Source: Cyclobacteriaceae bacterium
Lineage (GTDB): Bacteria > Bacteroidota > Bacteroidia > Cytophagales > Cyclobacteriaceae
DNA length: 27,167 nucleotides
Direction of reading: 5' to 3'
Assembly: GCA_028279155.1 (NCBI GenBank)
Contig: JANQST010000228.1
Coordinates: forward strand, 1 to 27,167
Under the pieces are notes generated by a model. It had not been told where the DNA came from, did not search any database, and saw only the letters and a list, made by a program, of their open reading frames with translations. Below, piece after piece: positions 16,536 through 24,284 of this stretch. A program made the translations under genes and the position numbers. Position 1 is the first letter of the stretch. Each line of letters begins with the position of its first letter.

Positions 16536-18557
16536 ATGGATTTCGAACTGTTTTCAGAATATGAGCCGACGGGTGATCAACCACAGGCAATTGCACAACT
16601 TGTCGAAGCTGTTGAAAATGAAGAGCCTTCTCAAACACTATTAGGCGTTACAGGATCGGGTAAGACTTTTACTATGGCCAATGTTGTTGCCCAGGTGAAT
16701 AGACCTACGCTTGTTTTGAGTCACAATAAAACGCTTGCAGCTCAGCTATATGGAGAGTTCAAACGGTTTTTCCCTGAGAATTCAGTTGAATACTTTATAT
16801 CTTATTACGATTACTATCAGCCAGAAGCATATATCCCAACAAGCAACGTCTATATTGAAAAAGATCTATCGATTAATGAAGAAATTGAAAAACTGAGACT
16901 GAGTGCAACATCAGCCCTACTTTCAGGACGAAGAGATGTGATCGTAGTAGCTTCTGTATCCTGTATTTATGGTATAGGCAACCCTGAAGAGTTTGGAAAA
17001 AATGTAATAAAGGTCCAGGAAGGAGATAGAATTCCAAGAAATAAGTTCCTCTTTGATCTGGTAGACATTCTCTACAGTAGAACGGAAGTTGAATTCAAAA
17101 GAGGAACTTTTAGAGTCAAAGGAGATACTGTCGACGTTTTTGTTGCCTATGCCGATTTTGCCTATCGGTTTATTTTCTGGGGAGATGAGATCGAATCTAT
17201 CCAACGCATTGACCCGGTCACCGGTATGAAACAATCAGATGAGCGGATCATTACAATTTTTCCCGCAAACCTTTTCGTGACGGGCAAGGATCAATTGCAG
17301 GTAGCCATTCGTGAAATCCAGGATGACATGGTAGCCCAGGTCCAGTTTTTTGAAGATGAGAGAAGGTTCTTAGAGGCTAAAAGGTTAAAAGAACGCACGG
17401 AGTTTGATGTGGAAATGATCAGAGAGATTGGCTATTGCTCAGGAGTAGAAAATTATTCAAGATACTTTGATCGACGAACGCCCGGAAGCCGGCCCTTTTG
17501 CTTGCTAGATTATTTCCCTGATGATTATCTGATGATCATTGACGAGAGTCATGTGACTGTTCCCCAGGTTCGAGGTATGTGGGGAGGTGATCGGAGCAGA
17601 AAAGTAAACCTCGTTGATTACGGATTCAGATTACCTTCCGCACTTGATAACCGCCCATTGACTTTCAACGAATTTGAAGAAATGATTAATCAGGTGGTTT
17701 TTGTTAGTGCGACCCCATCGGAATATGAATTAAGAAAATCGGAAGGTGTTATCATCGAACAGCTGATTAGGCCGACGGGATTGTTAGATCCGGTTATTGA
17801 TGTCCGACCTAGCCTGAATCAAATTGACGATTTGATGGAGGAAATTCAGAAACGTGTGGAATTGGAAGAGCGTGTTTTGGTTACAACCTTGACCAAACGA
17901 ATGGCCGAAGAACTTTCCAAATATCTTTTAAATGCCGGGGTTAAAACAAAATACATTCATTCAGAAGTAGACACCCTGGATAGAGTTGAAATTTTGCGTG
18001 AGTTACGCCTAGGAATATTCGATGTTTTGGTTGGAGTAAACCTGCTTCGTGAAGGCCTAGACTTGCCTGAAGTTTCTCTTGTGGCCATTCTTGATGCTGA
18101 CAAAGAAGGATATCTTAGGAATGAGCGATCATTGGTTCAGACCATTGGACGAGCAGCCAGGAATGAGAGAGGGATGGTAATCATGTACGCTGACCAGGTG
18201 ACTAACTCAATGAAGCTGGCAATTGACGAAACGAATAGGAGAAGAAGCATCCAGATGGAATACAACGAAGAACATGGAATCGTGCCTACCTCCGTTAAAA
18301 AAGACAAAGAAGCCATATTGAAGCAAACAGGTGTCGCAGATAAGAAGAAGGGTGCCAAGAAATATTACATCGAAGAAGAACAGTCGGTAGCAGCTGATCC
18401 GGTTGTTTCGTACATGTCCGGGGATCAACTCCAAAAATTGTTAGATGAGACAAAAAGAAAAATGGAAAAAGCTGCGAAAGATCTGGATTTTATGGAAGCA
18501 GCACGATTGAGGGACGAAATGCTTGAAATAGAGAAAATGGTGAAAGAAAGAAAATAG
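16536..18557 (+). CDS. uvrB: Excinuclease ABC subunit UvrB
   Basis: A 673-residue DNA damage-verifying helicase-like subunit of nucleotide excision repair. It takes damaged DNA from UvrA2 and recruits UvrC. Visible parts: helicase motif I GVTGSGKT (37-44); the beta-hairpin region that probes the lesion (SYYDYYQPEAYIPTSNVYIE); the DESH Walker B box (DESHVTVPQVRGMWGGDRSR); motifs in VLVTTLTKRMAEELSKYL and VGVNLLREGLDLPEVSLVAILDADKEG; motif VI QTIGRAARN; and the C-terminal UVR domain for UvrC contact (LQKLLDETKRKMEKAAKDLDF). Length and motifs are normal. It starts right after the aroE stop, so the ATG at 16536 is well supported. FabH follows after 112 bases. Confidence 0.98.
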   Translation: MDFELFSEYEPTGDQPQAIAQLVEAVENEEPSQTLLGVTGSGKTFTMANVVAQVNRPTLVLSHNKTLAAQLYGEFKRFFPENSVEYFISYYDYYQPEAYIPTSNVYIEKDLSINEEIEKLRLSATSALLSGRRDVIVVASVSCIYGIGNPEEFGKNVIKVQEGDRIPRNKFLFDLVDILYSRTEVEFKRGTFRVKGDTVDVFVAYADFAYRFIFWGDEIESIQRIDPVTGMKQSDERIITIFPANLFVTGKDQLQVAIREIQDDMVAQVQFFEDERRFLEAKRLKERTEFDVEMIREIGYCSGVENYSRYFDRRTPGSRPFCLLDYFPDDYLMIIDESHVTVPQVRGMWGGDRSRKVNLVDYGFRLPSALDNRPLTFNEFEEMINQVVFVSATPSEYELRKSEGVIIEQLIRPTGLLDPVIDVRPSLNQIDDLMEEIQKRVELEERVLVTTLTKRMAEELSKYLLNAGVKTKYIHSEVDTLDRVEILRELRLGIFDVLVGVNLLREGLDLPEVSLVAILDADKEGYLRNERSLVQTIGRAARNERGMVIMYADQVTNSMKLAIDETNRRRSIQMEYNEEHGIVPTSVKKDKEAILKQTGVADKKKGAKKYYIEEEQSVAADPVVSYMSGDQLQKLLDETKRKMEKAAKDLDFMEAARLRDEMLEIEKMVKERK

Positions 18558-18669
18558 TTTATAGCTATTCGTTTGGAAAACGAGCCACTCTATAGGATAC
18601 TTGCTTGTCAAAATGAAGTCTTGCAAAAGATTGACCGCCTAGCAAAAAGGATTTACAAAAGATTTTAAT

Positions 18670-19632
18670 ATGTCAAAAATTACGGGGTTTGGTACTTATG
18701 CGCCTGAGAAAATTGTAGACAATCATTATTTCGAAGAACTGATTGATACCAATGACGAATGGATCGTGTCCAGGACAGGTATCAAGACCAGACGCATGGC
18801 TGCTGAGGATGAATTAACCAGTGATATGTGCGTGAAGGCGGTAGAGAATTTAATGGCCAATAGTGGACAGGAAATTAAAGATGTGGAGTTCATTATTGTT
18901 TGTACCACTTCGCCGGATCAAACAATGCCAAATACGGCATCTCGGATTCAGAATAAAATGGGCATTGAAAATGCTGGCTGCATTGATATTTACGCAGCTT
19001 GCGCTGGATTTGTGTATGGGCTACAAATAGCGCATGGGTTTATCAATTCGGGAATTTATAAGAAAGTATTGGTGGTAGGAGCAGAAGCGCTTAGCAGAAT
19101 AACAGATTACACGGATAGAACATCATGTATTCTTTTTGGAGATGGAGCTGGAGCAGCCATAGTAGAAGCTTCTGAAGAAGAGCATTTTTTGTCATTTAAC
19201 TCAGGCACCGATGGTGACCTAGGTCACGATTTATACCTAACCCGTCAAAATAATATAATTAATGGGAAGGAAGCTGTTACTAATGGTAAAATTCTGCAAA
19301 ACGGAAGGACAGTTTTTAAATGGGCTGTTGGGAGCATTCCGGTAAAAGTCCGCGAATTGGTAGCCAAAGCAGGATTGGAACTAGACGATATTGATTTTAT
19401 CGTTCCGCATAGTGCCAACCTTCGTATTTTGGAAGCGATATCCAAAGATTTAAATTTCCCAATGGAGAAGATTCCGGAAAGTGTGACGGATCATGGTAAC
19501 ACATCATCTGCATCAATCCCGCTTGCCATTGAAAAGGAAATTTCGAAGGGAACAATTAAACGTGGAATGATCGTTCTTATGATAGGTTTCGGTGGAGGCT
19601 TAACCTTTGCTGGGACAATTGTTAAATGGTAG
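18670..19632 (+). CDS. fabH: 3-oxoacyl-ACP synthase III (FabH)
   Basis: A 320-residue thiolase-fold condensing enzyme that joins an acyl-CoA starter with malonyl-ACP to begin fatty acid synthesis. The catalytic triad is complete: C111 in YAACAGF, H247 in VPHSANLR and N277 in DHGNTSSAS. The N-terminal WIVSRTGIKTRR and the C-terminal GFGGGLTFAGTIVKW are standard. PHSAN replaces the more common PHQAN, a mild variant also found among FabH paralogues, so specificity for branched or other starters is possible. Bacteroidota usually have more than one FabH-like gene, and this one does not sit in the usual fab cluster. Downstream lie a 17-base palindrome and plus-strand terminators within the opposing gene. 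Confidence 0.93.
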   Translation: MSKITGFGTYAPEKIVDNHYFEELIDTNDEWIVSRTGIKTRRMAAEDELTSDMCVKAVENLMANSGQEIKDVEFIIVCTTSPDQTMPNTASRIQNKMGIENAGCIDIYAACAGFVYGLQIAHGFINSGIYKKVLVVGAEALSRITDYTDRTSCILFGDGAGAAIVEASEEEHFLSFNSGTDGDLGHDLYLTRQNNIINGKEAVTNGKILQNGRTVFKWAVGSIPVKVRELVAKAGLELDDIDFIVPHSANLRILEAISKDLNFPMEKIPESVTDHGNTSSASIPLAIEKEISKGTIKRGMIVLMIGFGGGLTFAGTIVKW

Positions 19633-19658
19633 CGCAGGTTTTTCTAAGTAGAAACATC

Positions 19659-19675
19659 TAACTAATGGTTAGTTA
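19659..19675. repeat. 17-base palindrome after fabH
   Basis: TAACTAATGGTTAGTTA: perfect 7-base arms around TGG, 26 bases past the fabH stop. It resembles operators of TetR-like dimers in form, but there is no plus-strand gene directly after it, and the nearest minus-strand gene ends rather than starts here. No T-run follows, so it is not a standard terminator. Confidence 0.45.
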
Positions 19676-19784
19676 AATGACTAATCAATAATAATAACAT
19701 GATATTTTGCAAAATTTAATTCATGAACCATTATATGTATTAGATTTGCAGAACTACTAGGCGGTAGTAAGTTTTTTCCCGATG

Positions 19785-20528
19785 CTAATCGGGATTGGTG
19801 GTGAACAGAGCGGACTCCTTGTCCGCTCTTCTTTTTTCTTTCTTTTCTAATCTTTCTTGTATCAAATCAGACCTCAATTCTCTCAACGCATCAGAGGCTA
19901 TCCATTTTGAGGATTTGGTATTTTGGCTATGAATTTTCATTGCACATGCTATGGCTTTGGCATTTAACTCGAGGTTGCGTTTCCCTGCTTGTCTTAAAAC
20001 CCAATTGACTGCTTTTTTGACAAAATTCCGCTCGTCCCAGGCTTCTCGCTCCAGTATTGGAAAAAACTTTTCGATAGTTGAGTCGGGAATTTTCTTATCA
20101 AGAATAATTCCGATCATCGTAGCAAATCCTACTCTTTTTTCAAACTCAGGCTTTCGTTCGGTCCATTCCATTGCTTTTTCTAGTGAAAAAGATGTCTTAG
20201 GAAAAATTTTCATTCCGAGACCATCACAGATGTCCCAGGAGTAGATTTCAGAAACTACTTTTTCAGCAAATTCAACTGTAACATGTTTAGATTCCATCAA
20301 TAAAATTGCAAGTAATTTGGCCTCATGAATTTCTACATGCCAAAGCTCTTCAGCTAGCCTTTGGTTCTTACCTATGGTCTTGGAATAAGGCTTCAATACA
20401 GTGTTTTTTATACCTAGCGCTTTAGTGCTATCGATCCCGAAATAACTCATCTTATTGGTGTATTCGGGATTAGACATTTCCTTAAGATCGTTGATAATTT
20501 CTTGCAAGTTTTTCATTCCTCTTGGCAT
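19785..20528 (-). CDS. AlkD-like DNA alkylation repair protein
   Basis: A 247-residue HEAT-like all-helical DNA glycosylase of the AlkD/AlkC family, which removes N3- and N7-alkylated purines without flipping the base. Landmarks are the helices KNLQEIINDLKEMSNPEYTNKMSYFGI, RLAEELWHVEIHEAKLLAILLM, and the active-site region SWDICDGLG (W and D as in AlkD W109/D113). Then KRVGFATM carries the conserved arginine and KKAVNWVLRQAGKRN the C-terminal conserved W. The start may be the ATG at 20528 (MPRGMKN) or the fifth codon ATG. The last 14 residues (KESALFTTNPD and before) are coded by DNA that holds hairpins and a plus-strand terminator. With uvrB nearby, it adds to local repair functions. Confidence 0.9.
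   Translation of the reverse strand: MPRGMKNLQEIINDLKEMSNPEYTNKMSYFGIDSTKALGIKNTVLKPYSKTIGKNQRLAEELWHVEIHEAKLLAILLMESKHVTVEFAEKVVSEIYSWDICDGLGMKIFPKTSFSLEKAMEWTERKPEFEKRVGFATMIGIILDKKIPDSTIEKFFPILEREAWDERNFVKKAVNWVLRQAGKRNLELNAKAIACAMKIHSQNTKSSKWIASDALRELRSDLIQERLEKKEKRRADKESALFTTNPD
19807..19837 (+). terminator. Intrinsic terminator (plus strand) inside the 3' end of the alkD-like gene
   Basis: AGAGCGGAC (19807-19815), loop TCCTT, GTCCGCTCT (19821-19829), then a T-rich tract (TCTTTTTT). It is a strong terminator for rightward transcripts, presumably from fabH, although it lies 175 bases after the fabH stop and within the antisense coding region. A second hairpin CCCGAT-GCTA-ATCGGG sits just before it (about 19778-19793) and contains the TAG stop of the opposing gene. 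Confidence 0.7.
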
Positions 20529-20828
20529 TGTGATTTCTTGAAGTTAGGTCAATTGTAGTTTTCCATACATTTCTTCTTTCATTTCATTCATTTTTTTCGT
20601 ATACTTGAAGTATTAGTCCTTTTTATTTTGAGTTTTTGACCTTTGGGTTCAGGCAGATTTTTCTCCTGAACCTTTTTTTATGCCCGAAAGTGAACACATT
20701 TCTGTTCCAAACTGTACAATGCTTTCCTGCACAAAATTTTCTCTAATTCTCTAATCATCTGTATACTAGGCAGTTAGGATAAATGGCATCCTTATTGGCA
20801 TTGTGCGTTCTGAAAACCTAGATGACCA
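20529..20828. other. 300-base intergenic region between alkD-like gene and efflux operon
   Basis: This is the divergent upstream region of the two genes. It holds a T-rich stretch, a perfect 13-base palindrome ATACTTGAAGTAT (20601-20613), a plus-strand intrinsic terminator (20646-20679) and an AT-rich block up to the HlyD-like start. No exact TAnnTTTG was found on either strand. The nearest match is TATTTTG at 20624-20630, with a TTG 16 bases before it. A 15-codon reading frame on the minus strand (20591 to 20544) ends 15 bases before the alkD-like start. No tRNA or convincing protein gene was seen. Confidence 0.55.
20646..20679 (+). terminator. Orphan intrinsic terminator, plus strand
   Basis: GGTTCAGG (20646-20653), an 11-base loop, CCTGAACC (20665-20672), then seven T. 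It faces right, but the nearest plus-strand gene upstream is fabH, which has its own terminator 800 bases earlier. It may end a small RNA, catch antisense transcripts, or act as an attenuator in the leader of the efflux operon that starts at 20829. Confidence 0.65.
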
Positions 20829-22079
20829 ATGGATCGAAAAATTAAAAAGAAGAAATGGACTCCGAAGCGAATTCTGATTTATTCAATGTCGGGGATTCTG
20901 GTATTCTTTATCGTGTACAGTTTCATGCTTTCTGGTGGCGGAGCCAGATTGAATGTTGAGCGCAATAAAATAAACATAGCGACTGTCCAGGAGGGAGAAT
21001 TCAGAGAATTTATACCTGTTGATGGTAACGTGCTTCCAATATTGACAATCAGATTGGACGCAATTGAAGGCGGCGTTGTTGCAGAGAAATTTTATGATGG
21101 AGGTATTTTGCTTGAAAAGGGAGATACTATCCTGTCATTAGCTAACAATGACTTGTTGCAAAGTTTCGTAAGGGAAGAAACACAAGCATCAATTCTTGTG
21201 AACAACCTGGAAAACACAAAACTTAATCTTCAAAGAAATCAATTCAACCTGAAAAGAAATTTGATCGAACTTGATTATCAAATTGATGCAGCACGAGATG
21301 CATTTGAGCGCGGAGAAAAGCTTTTTCAGGATAAAATTATTTCTGAACAGGAATTTTTGAACCTAAAGAGAGAGTACAATAGGTTGGAAGATAATAGAGA
21401 GATCCAGATTGAGACTAACAGGTTTGACTCATTGAATGCACGACTTCAAATCAGACAGACTGAAGAGACGCTGGTTCGAACAAGGAACAATCTTGACATG
21501 ATAAAAAAGAATTTGGAGAACCTTTATATCAAAGCTCCTATATCAGGAAGATTGTCCACTGTAAACGTTGAAGTTGGGGAATCTATAGCGCCTGGACAGA
21601 ACATTGGACAGATCGATGACCTAAATGGATTTAAGGTTCGTGCAACTATTGACGAACATTATATATCTAGAATATATGAAGGTCTTGGTGGAAGCTTCTC
21701 ATTTGCCGGTGGCGATTACAACCTTGAGATCAGAAAAGTGTATCCTGAGGTTAATAATGGACTTTTTGAAGTAGATATGGCATTTAGTGACACAGTACCT
21801 GATGGGATCAGAAGAGGTCAGACATTACAGATCAGACTTCAGTTGAGCGAAAATATTACCGCAATTCAGATTCCAAGAGGCAGTTTTTATCAGACCACTG
21901 GTGGTAATTGGATTTTTGTAGTGGGAGAAGATGAATCTGAAGCAGTAAGAAGGGATATTAGATTAGGTAGACAGAATCCAAGATATTACGAAGTTGTAGA
22001 AGGATTGCAACCTGGAGAGAAAGTTGTTGTCTCTTCTTACAGGGGATATGAAGATAAAGATATCCTAGTGATAAAGTAA
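20829..22079 (+). CDS. HlyD/MacA-like periplasmic adaptor of a tripartite efflux system
   Basis: A 416-residue membrane fusion protein. A basic N terminus (MDRKIKKKKWTPKR) is followed by one membrane helix (about 16-35), then a first lipoyl half (FIPVDGNVLPILTIRLDAIEGGVVAEKFYDGGILLEKGDTIL). A long alpha-helical hairpin rich in Asn, Gln, Glu and Arg (about 105-220) comes next, and a second lipoyl half (NLYIKAPISGRLSTVNVEVGESIAPGQNIGQI). The protein ends in a beta-barrel and membrane-proximal domain (IQIPRGSFYQTTGGNWIFVVG to GEKVVVSSYRGYED). It links an inner-membrane transporter to a TolC-type channel. The ATPase gene follows after 65 bases and the TolC gene after that, so the three form one cluster. 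The ATG at 20829 is supported by the charged start and helix. Confidence 0.92.
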   Translation: MDRKIKKKKWTPKRILIYSMSGILVFFIVYSFMLSGGGARLNVERNKINIATVQEGEFREFIPVDGNVLPILTIRLDAIEGGVVAEKFYDGGILLEKGDTILSLANNDLLQSFVREETQASILVNNLENTKLNLQRNQFNLKRNLIELDYQIDAARDAFERGEKLFQDKIISEQEFLNLKREYNRLEDNREIQIETNRFDSLNARLQIRQTEETLVRTRNNLDMIKKNLENLYIKAPISGRLSTVNVEVGESIAPGQNIGQIDDLNGFKVRATIDEHYISRIYEGLGGSFSFAGGDYNLEIRKVYPEVNNGLFEVDMAFSDTVPDGIRRGQTLQIRLQLSENITAIQIPRGSFYQTTGGNWIFVVGEDESEAVRRDIRLGRQNPRYYEVVEGLQPGEKVVVSSYRGYEDKDILVIK

Positions 22080-22144
22080 CCAATTGAAAAAGAACAAGTA
22101 ACTATTTATAACTTAATTGAACTCAAAGAATAAACTCAAATAAC

Positions 22145-22858
22145 ATGGAAAACGCTAAAGCATTAATTCAGACCAAGGGACTAAAGAAGTTCTACTACAC
22201 TGATGAGATAGAGACCACTGCGTTAGCAGGCGTGGATCTAGGAATCAAAGAAGGAGAATTTGTTGCAATTATGGGACCCTCGGGATGTGGAAAGTCAACA
22301 TTGCTGAACATTATTGGGCTACTTGACAATCCATCAGAAGGAGAATTCCATTTCACTGATCAGGAAATTTCCGGATACAACGAGAGAAAAAGAGCAGATC
22401 TAAGAAAAGCTAACATTGGATTCGTATTCCAGAGCTTTAACTTGATTGATGAACTTACAGTATTCGAAAACATTGAACTTCCTTTGATCTACTTGAAATA
22501 TTCAGCTTCCGAAAGAAAGAAAAGAGTTGAAGAGGTGATGGAGCATATGAAAATCATGCACAGAAGAAATCACTTCCCTCAGCAGCTTTCAGGAGGTCAG
22601 CAACAGCGTGTTGCTATTTCTCGAGCTGTAGTTGCAAAACCAAAACTAATCCTTGCGGATGAGCCGACAGGAAACTTGGATTCAGCTAATGGCCAGGAAG
22701 TAATGAATTTGCTTACTGAGCTTAATGATTCAGGAACTACTGTAATTATGGTGACTCACTCACCAATCGATGCTGAATACGCACACCGAGTGATTCACTT
22801 GTTTGATGGTCAGATTGTATCTGAGAACATCAATTCTAAAGACAATGCTTTAGTATAA
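22145..22858 (+). CDS. MacB/LolD-type ABC transporter ATP-binding protein
   Basis: A 237-residue cytoplasmic ATPase without a fused membrane part. All nucleotide-binding motifs are present: Walker A GPSGCGKST (44-52), Q-loop VFQSFNLIDELT (Q96), signature LSGGQQQR (148-155), Walker B LILADEPTGNLDS (168-180) and H-loop VTHS (H205). The DEPTGNLDS pattern is typical of the MacB/LolD/FtsE group, which works with FtsX-type permeases. The permease that it drives is not encoded next to it: adaptor, ATPase and outer-membrane channel are here, but no FtsX or MacB gene stands between or after them. A strong terminator follows 26 bases after the stop, so much transcription probably ends before tolC. Confidence 0.95.
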   Translation: MENAKALIQTKGLKKFYYTDEIETTALAGVDLGIKEGEFVAIMGPSGCGKSTLLNIIGLLDNPSEGEFHFTDQEISGYNERKRADLRKANIGFVFQSFNLIDELTVFENIELPLIYLKYSASERKKRVEEVMEHMKIMHRRNHFPQQLSGGQQQRVAISRAVVAKPKLILADEPTGNLDSANGQEVMNLLTELNDSGTTVIMVTHSPIDAEYAHRVIHLFDGQIVSENINSKDNALV

Positions 22859-22883
22859 CCTAACAAGTTTTCTTCATACGGAA

Positions 22884-22914
22884 AGGTCCGTCTTAATCGG
22901 ACGGACCTCTTTTT
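22884..22914 (+). terminator. Intrinsic terminator between ATPase and TolC genes
   Basis: AGGTCCGTC (22884-22892), a 7-base loop, GACGGACCT (22900-22908), then CTTTTT. A 12-base unit GACCTCTTTTTA is repeated directly (22904-22915 and 22916-22927), so the T-tract is present twice. It would cut tolC transcription from the upstream genes, and no exact promoter consensus lies in the 10 bases left before the tolC ATG. Confidence 0.75.
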
Positions 22915-22937
22915 AGACCTCTTTTTAAGTTGGAACT

Positions 22938-24284
22938 ATGAAAACCTTTGCCTTATCATTTTTTCTGTTAGCTTCAATTGTGATCAATGCACAAGACGCG
23001 AATACTGTGACAGTACTGACATTGGACGATTGCGTAAATTATGCACTCGAGAATAACATCGCTTTGAAAAGAGCCAAGAATGGGGAGCTGATAGCTAAAG
23101 CGAATCATTTCCAAGCGATTATGAATTTTTTTCCATCACTAGATGCTAGTGCAAATTATGACTTTTTCTTTGGGAATTTCTTTGATCAGAATGCTGCTAG
23201 ACAAGTATCTGAGACTACGAATAGTTCCCAGCCGAGATTGAGATCAGGTATGGTACTTTTCAATGGATTTGCGAACCAGTATAACTTGAAGCAAAGGGTT
23301 CAGGAACGAAAAGCGGCGGAAGAAAATGTCAAGAATACTCAGTTAACCGTAGAAACAAATATTTTGTTCTTTTACTTATCAGTAGCAACGAGTAAAGAAA
23401 CTATGAAGGTTAGCCAGGATCGTGTAAACAATTTGCAAGAACAACTTGACAGAGAATTGAAACGAATTGAAGTTGGTGTGGGGGATCCCCAAACTGCCTA
23501 TCAACTAAGAGGTCAACTCTCAAATGAGAAGCTTAATCTTACGAACGCTCAAAATCAACTTAGAAGTAACCTATTGCTTCTTGTGCAGGAGATGCAGTTA
23601 GATACTGAAGTAGCATATGATATTTCAACTGTAGAAGTTAGTGATGAAGACTTGCTGCTAGAAATTGATCCATTCGATGTGGTTCTAGCCGAATCACTGA
23701 ACATCAACCCTCAATTAAAAGGGAGCGAAGCGAACCTTGAAGCATCCAGATATGCTTTAAAGGGTGCTAGAGCATCGAGAATTCCAACGTTTAATGTATC
23801 CGGCTCACTTGGATCTAATTATTCAAGTAATGGAGCAAGAAATCCGGAAAATGGAGAATTTGAAGAAGATGCCAGTTTTTCAGACCAAATGGAATTTAAC
23901 AAGTTTGAATATGTAAACTTTTCGGTAAGTATCCCCATATTCAACCAGTTTCAAAGGTCCACTAATGCTCAAGTTGCCAAGATTAATTATGTGAATGCTG
24001 ATTTGGATAGACAATCTACGGTTAATTCAATAACCAATACTGTCCAACGAGTTTATCTTGACTTAGTGGCCGGACAACAGACATATCTTTCTGCCAAAGA
24101 GAATATGGAAGCACAAGACGCAAGCTTTGAGTTTATTAAGAGGCGTTTTGATGTTGGAAACACCGATTTCAATGCTTATCTCCAGAGTTTGAGAAATAAG
24201 AATCAAGCGGAATTTCAACTCGTAAGTTCTAAATACGAAATCTTATTCAGGAAAAAGATTCTCGATTTATATCGAGGACAATAA
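22938..24284 (+). CDS. TolC-family outer-membrane efflux protein
   Basis: A 448-residue protein with a signal peptide (MKTFALSFFLLASIVINAQ, cut after about 19). The mature part is two outer-membrane efflux protein repeats. The first begins LTLDDCVNYALENNIALKRAKN, the second near FDVVLAESLNINPQLKGSEANLEASRYALKGARASRIPTFNVSGSLGSNYSS. Each is rich in long amphipathic helices with Asn, Gln and Glu (KANHFQAIMNFFPSLDA; LREL-type stretches) that build the periplasmic tunnel of the trimer. It serves as the exit duct for the adaptor and ATPase encoded just upstream. The stop codon directly abuts the stop of the convergent bestrophin-like gene with no base between. Confidence 0.93.
   Translation: MKTFALSFFLLASIVINAQDANTVTVLTLDDCVNYALENNIALKRAKNGELIAKANHFQAIMNFFPSLDASANYDFFFGNFFDQNAARQVSETTNSSQPRLRSGMVLFNGFANQYNLKQRVQERKAAEENVKNTQLTVETNILFFYLSVATSKETMKVSQDRVNNLQEQLDRELKRIEVGVGDPQTAYQLRGQLSNEKLNLTNAQNQLRSNLLLLVQEMQLDTEVAYDISTVEVSDEDLLLEIDPFDVVLAESLNINPQLKGSEANLEASRYALKGARASRIPTFNVSGSLGSNYSSNGARNPENGEFEEDASFSDQMEFNKFEYVNFSVSIPIFNQFQRSTNAQVAKINYVNADLDRQSTVNSITNTVQRVYLDLVAGQQTYLSAKENMEAQDASFEFIKRRFDVGNTDFNAYLQSLRNKNQAEFQLVSSKYEILFRKKILDLYRGQ

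Noticed and set aside
20544..20591. 15-codon reading frame on the minus strand upstream of the alkD-like gene (possible leader peptide)
   Set aside because: Very short, Met/Glu/Lys-rich, no ribosome binding site, and no attenuator structure linked with it; such frames are expected by chance in A-rich DNA.
20775..20815. Sigma-54-like site (TGGCAT and following bases) before the efflux adaptor gene
   Set aside because: The GG and GC pair with 10-base spacing needed for sigma-54 is not present.
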